From positions 1 through 8,572 of the forward strand of contig JALSQA010000338.1 in assembly GCA_026985685.1 (NCBI GenBank): a DNA stretch of 8,572 nucleotides. The letters run 5' to 3'. Below the pieces are notes generated by a model. That model saw nothing but the letters and a program-made list of their open reading frames with translations, had not been told where the DNA came from and searched no databases. The stretch is from Campylobacterales bacterium (GTDB lineage Bacteria; Campylobacterota; Campylobacteria; Campylobacterales; QNZT01). The position numbers and the translations under genes are program-made. Positions 5,598 to 8,572 of this stretch are shown here, in pieces; positions within the stretch are counted from its first letter, which is position 1; each line of letters begins with the position of its first letter.

Positions 5598-6092
5598 TTG
5601 AAATTTGTTTCCATCATTCTTGGTAGTAAAAGTGATTATGAGATAGTCAAAGAGTGTGCTTCTACACTCGATAAATTTGGTGTATTACATGAATTAGTCA
5701 TCTCATCAGCACACAGAAGTCCCCAAAGAACACACTCGTATGTCAAAGAAGCAGAAGAAAAAGGGGCACGTGTTTTTATCGCAGCTGCGGGTATGGCAGC
5801 ACATCTAGCTGGTGCAATAGCAGCCATCACCATAAAGCCAGTGATAGGAATCCCTATGAAAGGTGGAGCGATGGATGGTATGGATGCGATGCTCTCAACA
5901 GTCCAAATGCCTTCTGGTATGCCAGTCGCAACTGTCGCCATGAGTAAAGCTGGTGCAGTAAATGCAGCATATCTTGCTATGCAAATCTTAGCACTTGAAG
6001 ACAATGACTTGAAAATAAAATTAGAAGAAGATAGAATCTTAAAAGCCAAAAAAGTCGAAAGTGACTCTTTGGATGTTGAGGTGAGGTTGTAA
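5598..6092 (+). CDS. purE: 5-(carboxyamino)imidazole ribonucleotide mutase, PurE class I
   Basis: The 164-residue protein has the normal length and motifs of PurE: GSKSD (9-13), the active-site SAHRSP (37-42, His39), AGMAAHLAG (64-72) and the long glycine/methionine-rich stretch ending LSTVQMPSGMPVATV (99-113). PurE moves the carboxyl group in N5-CAIR to give CAIR in purine synthesis and works as an octamer in the cytoplasm. PurK is not adjacent. The start is TTG, chosen because AGGAGA precedes it and the protein begins directly with the conserved KFVSIILGSKSD. The next gene starts 1 base after the stop. A 174-residue frame on the opposite strand is only a shadow of this conserved gene. Confidence 0.96.
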   Translation: MKFVSIILGSKSDYEIVKECASTLDKFGVLHELVISSAHRSPQRTHSYVKEAEEKGARVFIAAAGMAAHLAGAIAAITIKPVIGIPMKGGAMDGMDAMLSTVQMPSGMPVATVAMSKAGAVNAAYLAMQILALEDNDLKIKLEEDRILKAKKVESDSLDVEVRL

Positions 6093-6093
6093 T

Positions 6094-6456
6094 ATGCCAG
6101 CAAGCTGGGAAGAAGAGTTAAGTGATGATATGATGAAAGAATTTTCAAAAGATCCATCACAAACAGAACTTCCTGTAGCTACAGCTACATTTGTCAAAGA
6201 GAGTTTTGAAAAAGTTTTAGCTCTTCATGAAGAGATACTCTCTTCCAAAAGTGCACAAATAGAGCAACTAAAAGAAGAAAATGAGTTCTTAAAAGAGAAT
6301 ATATTGATGATCCAAAAACTTTATAGTGAAGACAGAGAATTGATACAGCTACTTAAAAAAGAGATATTTGATCTTCAAGAAGAGCTAGAATTTACAAGAA
6401 GAAAATACAAAATGATGTGGAATCAAGCTATAGAAAACTATTCAAAAAGGAGTTAA
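6094..6456 (+). CDS. Small coiled-coil protein of unknown function, purE-linked
   Basis: This 120-residue protein is soluble and highly charged. From about residue 32 to 110 it forms a near-continuous predicted coiled coil with heptad-like spacing (for example EQLKEENEFLKENILMIQKL, 56-75). The N-terminal 30 residues are acidic and probably flexible. It has no cysteine and no known catalytic motif. It starts 1 base after purE, with TGAGGTGAGG just upstream inside the purE end, so the two are translationally coupled. I recall a gene of similar size between purE and glyQ in C. jejuni (Cj0703), so this is likely a conserved Campylobacterota protein of unknown role. Its end contains the ribosome binding site of the next gene. 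Confidence 0.8.
   Translation: MPASWEEELSDDMMKEFSKDPSQTELPVATATFVKESFEKVLALHEEILSSKSAQIEQLKEENEFLKENILMIQKLYSEDRELIQLLKKEIFDLQEELEFTRRKYKMMWNQAIENYSKRS
6447..6452 (+). promoter_or_regulatory. Ribosome binding site that fixes the glutaredoxin start
   Basis: AAGGAG at 6447-6452, inside the last codons of the coiled-coil gene, lies exactly 6 bases before GTG 6459. The in-frame ATG at 6417 has no such site and would overlap the previous gene by 40 bases, so GTG 6459 is preferred. Confidence 0.8.
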
Positions 6457-6458
6457 CT

Positions 6459-6713
6459 GTGAGCGAAGAGAAAAAGAAAAGACAAAAAAGAGTTGTACTT
6501 TTTACCTCTCCTACTTGCAAATGGTGCACAGTCGCCAAACAACATTTTAGAAAAAATAGTATCAAATTCAGAGAAATAGACATCACCAAAGACCCAAAAG
6601 CTGCCAAAGACTGTGAAAACCACGGATGCAGAGGTGTCCCGGTAGTGCTAGTGGGCAGTCGCTGGATCTGCGGATTCGATCAGAAGAAAATTGACAAAGA
6701 GTTAGGGATATAG
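6459..6713 (+). CDS. Small glutaredoxin-like protein
   Basis: With the GTG start the protein has 84 residues, a normal size for a single glutaredoxin/NrdH-type domain. It shows RVVLFTSPTCKWCTVAKQHF (11-30) with the redox pair Cys20-x-x-Cys23, the cis-proline loop GVPVV (59-63, Pro61) and the end GFDQKKIDKEL. The GFD ending and short length resemble YruB/NrdH-like glutaredoxins, which reduce disulfides at the cost of thioredoxin reductase or glutathione. The active site CKWC is unusual, since Pro or Gly is more common after the first Cys. Three further cysteines (52, 57, 71) are present. It would act in the cytoplasm. Its TAG stop touches the ATG of the ATPase gene directly, so both are coupled, but this may only reflect the packed operon. 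Confidence 0.9.
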   Translation: MSEEKKKRQKRVVLFTSPTCKWCTVAKQHFRKNSIKFREIDITKDPKAAKDCENHGCRGVPVVLVGSRWICGFDQKKIDKELGI

Positions 6714-7709
6714 ATGAAACTGCAACTAAGAAACATCGGTATGATAGAAGAAGCCGATGTTTCCATCGACGGTCTGACTGTTATTGCCGGTGAGAATGAT
6801 ACAGGAAAGAGTACGGTTGGGAAGGCTCTTTTCCTGTCATTGGCTTCTCATCATATTCATGGACATCCTTTGAAATATGCTCAAATGGTTGAATTACTAT
6901 TTGGTAGTTTTATTACATATAGTGATGGCAGGATCACTTTATCTGAAGATAATAAAAAATTTGAAGCAGAGTTTTCAAACAATAACCAGGCACCGTTTAT
7001 GCTGAATCCCGAATTTTCCAAGTATGATGTTTCTATGATTGAAACACCGATTATATGGAACTTTTTTAGATTTTTTAATGCCATTGAAAAAGTAAAAACA
7101 GAAGCATCTTTTTTTGATCAGGATTATGACATACCTTATCCATATTTGACATGGGATATCTATAAAAAACTCTCTTTGCCTAAAAAAGAAGAGAATCTAA
7201 AAGACAAAAAAGAATTATTACTTGAACTGGAAAATATCATAAACGGAAAGTTCACAAAGGATGATTTTGGTGATTTTCTCTTTGTTAGAGATGAAAAAAA
7301 GATACCTATCATCAATACCGCTACTGGTATAAAACAGTTTGGGATATTGCAAAAACTGATAGAAAACAACTATATCCATGAAAAAAGTGTTATCATTCTT
7401 GATGAACCAGAAGTTCACCTGCATCCTAAATGGCAACTCAAAATGGCACAGCTCATCGTCGCATTGGTAAAAAATGGCGTGAAAATATTGGTAAATTCTC
7501 ACAGTCCATACATGATCGAGGCACTTCAGAGATATGCAGAGCAGGAAAAAATTAGATCAGACTTTTATCTTGCTGAGCATGGAAAAATAGGAAAAATCGA
7601 AAACAGCAACAGCCAGACACTTTCAAAGATATTTGAAAAACTCTCCGAACCATTTGAACAGTTTGAAGAGATGGATAGCCAAAAGATGGAGAATCTGATA
7701 AATGGCTGA
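6714..7709 (+). CDS. AAA/ABC-type ATPase, OLD-like, of a putative two-gene defence module
   Basis: The 331-residue protein is an ABC/SMC-like ATPase of the AAA_15/AAA_21 or OLD-like group. Visible parts are the N-terminal strand and Walker A GENDTGKST (26-34), a variable helical insert (about 45-195) where SMC proteins have a coiled coil, the signature-like NTATGIKQFG (201-210), Walker B SVIILDEPEVHLHP (225-238, with Asp230 and Glu231) and the H-loop NSHSPYMIEAL (261-271, His263). All ATPase residues seem intact. The TOPRIM nuclease domain found after the ATPase in OLD and GajA proteins is absent. The following gene, overlapping by 8 bases, instead encodes a separate nuclease-like protein. 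This resembles, but is not recognisably, PARIS (AriA-AriB), Septu (PtuA-PtuB) or Gabija. It could dimerise on ATP and control the partner. A DNA repair role is the main alternative. Confidence 0.85.
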   Translation: MKLQLRNIGMIEEADVSIDGLTVIAGENDTGKSTVGKALFLSLASHHIHGHPLKYAQMVELLFGSFITYSDGRITLSEDNKKFEAEFSNNNQAPFMLNPEFSKYDVSMIETPIIWNFFRFFNAIEKVKTEASFFDQDYDIPYPYLTWDIYKKLSLPKKEENLKDKKELLLELENIINGKFTKDDFGDFLFVRDEKKIPIINTATGIKQFGILQKLIENNYIHEKSVIILDEPEVHLHPKWQLKMAQLIVALVKNGVKILVNSHSPYMIEALQRYAEQEKIRSDFYLAEHGKIGKIENSNSQTLSKIFEKLSEPFEQFEEMDSQKMENLING

Positions 7710-8247
7710 TATTGGTCAGTTTTTGCGTCATTATACTGATTATCAAAGCACATTTAAAGAGACGAGTTGCGATGATCGGCATAAAGACAAAGAAGCGATA
7801 TACCTTTGTCATGATGAGACACAAACAGTTATCAACTTTGATAAACTTGTAGAAGAGAGATACAGTGGCTCTAAAAAACCACGAACTTTTGATGCTATTT
7901 ATGTTCATGAAAATATTATTTTTTGCATAGAGTTCAAAAACCAGACAACAGCAGATATCAAAAACAGGATTGTTCAGGAAAAGTTAGAGTCAGGCAAGAG
8001 AGAGCTTGAGGAACTTTTTGCACAATTGAATATCGCTTCTAAACAGTATAAATATGTCTATTGTGTTGTTTATAAAAACTGTTATGAAGAGATACAAAGA
8101 TATAAAAGCGGAGTCTCAAAAGGTGCTGTCTTATTTGGCTTGCAAAAATACAAAGAGAAGCATTTTGTAGATGAGATATTTACAGATAATGTAAACTTTT
8201 TTACAAAAGCGTTTCAAAAACAGATAAAAAAGGAATTAAATTGTTAA
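7702..8247 (+). CDS. Putative PD-(D/E)XK nuclease, partner of the ATPase
   Basis: I do not recognise this 181-residue protein as a named family. Residues 62-81 read TFDAIYVHENIIFCIEFKNQ: an Asp (64), twelve residues, then Glu77-x-Lys79 on a hydrophobic strand. This is the core layout of PD-(D/E)XK nucleases. A helix (89-110) and another strand (YKYVYCVVYK, 116-125) follow, as expected for the fold. There is no signal peptide or membrane segment. The ATG lies inside the end of the ATPase gene (8-base overlap) with GGAGA about 9 bases upstream, and its stop overlaps the TTG start of glyQ, so it sits in a translationally coupled chain. The likely role is the cutting or effector subunit of the ATPase pair. 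The fold is inferred from one motif; it could be an inactive homologue or a structural partner. Confidence 0.7.
   Translation: MADIGQFLRHYTDYQSTFKETSCDDRHKDKEAIYLCHDETQTVINFDKLVEERYSGSKKPRTFDAIYVHENIIFCIEFKNQTTADIKNRIVQEKLESGKRELEELFAQLNIASKQYKYVYCVVYKNCYEEIQRYKSGVSKGAVLFGLQKYKEKHFVDEIFTDNVNFFTKAFQKQIKKELNC
8230..8235 (+). promoter_or_regulatory. Ribosome binding site for glyQ inside the nuclease gene
   Basis: AAGGAA at 8230-8235 lies 5 bases before TTG 8241. This supports the TTG rather than the later in-frame ATG at 8259, which has no such site. It places glyQ translation initiation within the last codons of the upstream gene. Confidence 0.7.
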
Positions 8248-8572
8248 ACTTTTCACAAATGCTACTAAAACTACAAACCTACTGGGCTGATCAGGGGTGT
8301 GCGATCGTACAGCCTTATGACATACCGGCAGGGGCGGGGACTTTTCATAATGCTACATTTTTGCGTACACTTGATCCTACACCGTGGTCAGCTGCCTATG
8401 TAGCACCAAGCCGCCGTCCAACTGATGGAAGATATGGAGAAAATCCTAACCGTTTGGGTGCTTACTATCAGTTTCAGGTGATTATCCAGCCAAGTCCGGA
8501 TAATATACAAGAACTCTATCTCAAAAGCCTTGAAGCCCTCGGATTAAATATCAAAGATCATGATATCCGCTT
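8241..8572 (+). CDS. glyQ: Glycyl-tRNA synthetase alpha subunit (partial, 5' end)
   Basis: The first 110 codons are present and the gene runs off the right edge. The protein begins LNFSQMLLKLQTYWADQGC (after the start), continues QPYDIPAGAGTFHNATFLRT, and contains APSRRPTDGRYGENPNRLG and QPSPDNIQELYLKSLEALG, all hallmarks of the catalytic alpha subunit of the tetrameric (alpha2beta2) bacterial glycyl-tRNA synthetase. It charges tRNA-Gly with glycine in the cytoplasm together with GlyS. The TTG start overlaps the stop of the putative nuclease gene by 7 bases, so it shares that transcript. The start is supported by AAGGAA 5 bases upstream and by the match to the usual GlyQ N-terminus. Confidence 0.97.
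   Translation, partial: MLNFSQMLLKLQTYWADQGCAIVQPYDIPAGAGTFHNATFLRTLDPTPWSAAYVAPSRRPTDGRYGENPNRLGAYYQFQVIIQPSPDNIQELYLKSLEALGLNIKDHDIR

Noticed and set aside
5636..6160. Open frame of 174 codons on the minus strand opposite purE
   Set aside because: It is the antisense shadow of a highly conserved gene, with low-complexity Ala/Ser/Ile content and no family motif or ribosome binding site.
6417..6458. ATG at 6417 as the glutaredoxin start
   Set aside because: It overlaps the coiled-coil gene by 40 bases without a ribosome binding site, while GTG 6459 has AAGGAG 6 bases upstream.
1..8572. CRISPR array, tRNA or rRNA genes, insertion sequence or integrase
   Set aside because: No spaced repeats, no tRNA cloverleaf, no rRNA-like sequence, and no transposase or integrase motif were seen; all gaps between genes are under 130 bases.

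Overview
The window looks like a chromosomal piece of a Campylobacterota (epsilonproteobacterial) genome, most likely a free-living relative of Sulfurimonas or Sulfurovum. The evidence is AT-rich DNA, sigma70 -10 boxes without recognisable -35 boxes, frequent TTG/GTG starts with good Shine-Dalgarno sequences, a GlnA with Phe at the usual adenylylation Tyr, a divergent 'CheZ-HP' type CheZ, and a gene order (glnA / cheZ / U32 protein / purE / small coiled-coil gene / glyQ) that I recall from Campylobacter jejuni around Cj0699c-Cj0704. The genus is inference.

Layout. Positions 1-194 hold the end of phosphatidylserine decarboxylase (+), closed by a perfect hairpin. A convergent minus-strand gene (240-737) encodes an exported ComEA-like helix-hairpin-helix protein with a long Lys/Ala tail like histone H1. 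Next come glnA (minus, 861-2294), with a hairpin just after its stop and a TACAAT promoter, and a PHP-family histidinol-phosphatase-like gene (minus, 2367-3146), whose stop codon lies in the stem of a 13-bp hairpin. A 74-bp divergent region carries a GCCGATAC box resembling a FliA (sigma28) -10 element. It faces a two-gene plus-strand unit: an unknown 83-aa protein and a CheZ-like CheY-P phosphatase.

From 4238 everything is on the plus strand: a U32 'peptidase' of the TrhP/YegQ tRNA-hydroxylation type (TTG start), then a run starting at purE with 1-nt gaps or short overlaps. This run is purE, a 120-aa coiled-coil protein, a small glutaredoxin (GTG start), an ABC/OLD-type AAA ATPase, a 181-aa protein with a D-x12-ExK motif that suggests a PD-(D/E)XK nuclease, and the start of glyQ (TTG start, overlapping the nuclease stop).

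How the genes work together. Most are housekeeping: phospholipid synthesis, nitrogen assimilation, histidine synthesis, chemotaxis, tRNA modification, purines and glycyl-tRNA. The exception is the ATPase-nuclease pair at 6714-8247. It looks like a compact two-gene defence-type module set into a housekeeping operon and translationally coupled to glyQ, and it is the best candidate for an undescribed system. A second lead is that both proteins of the chemotaxis unit end in a short acidic amphipathic peptide resembling the CheY-P-binding tail of enteric CheZ, while the CheZ-like protein also begins with a FliM-like peptide.
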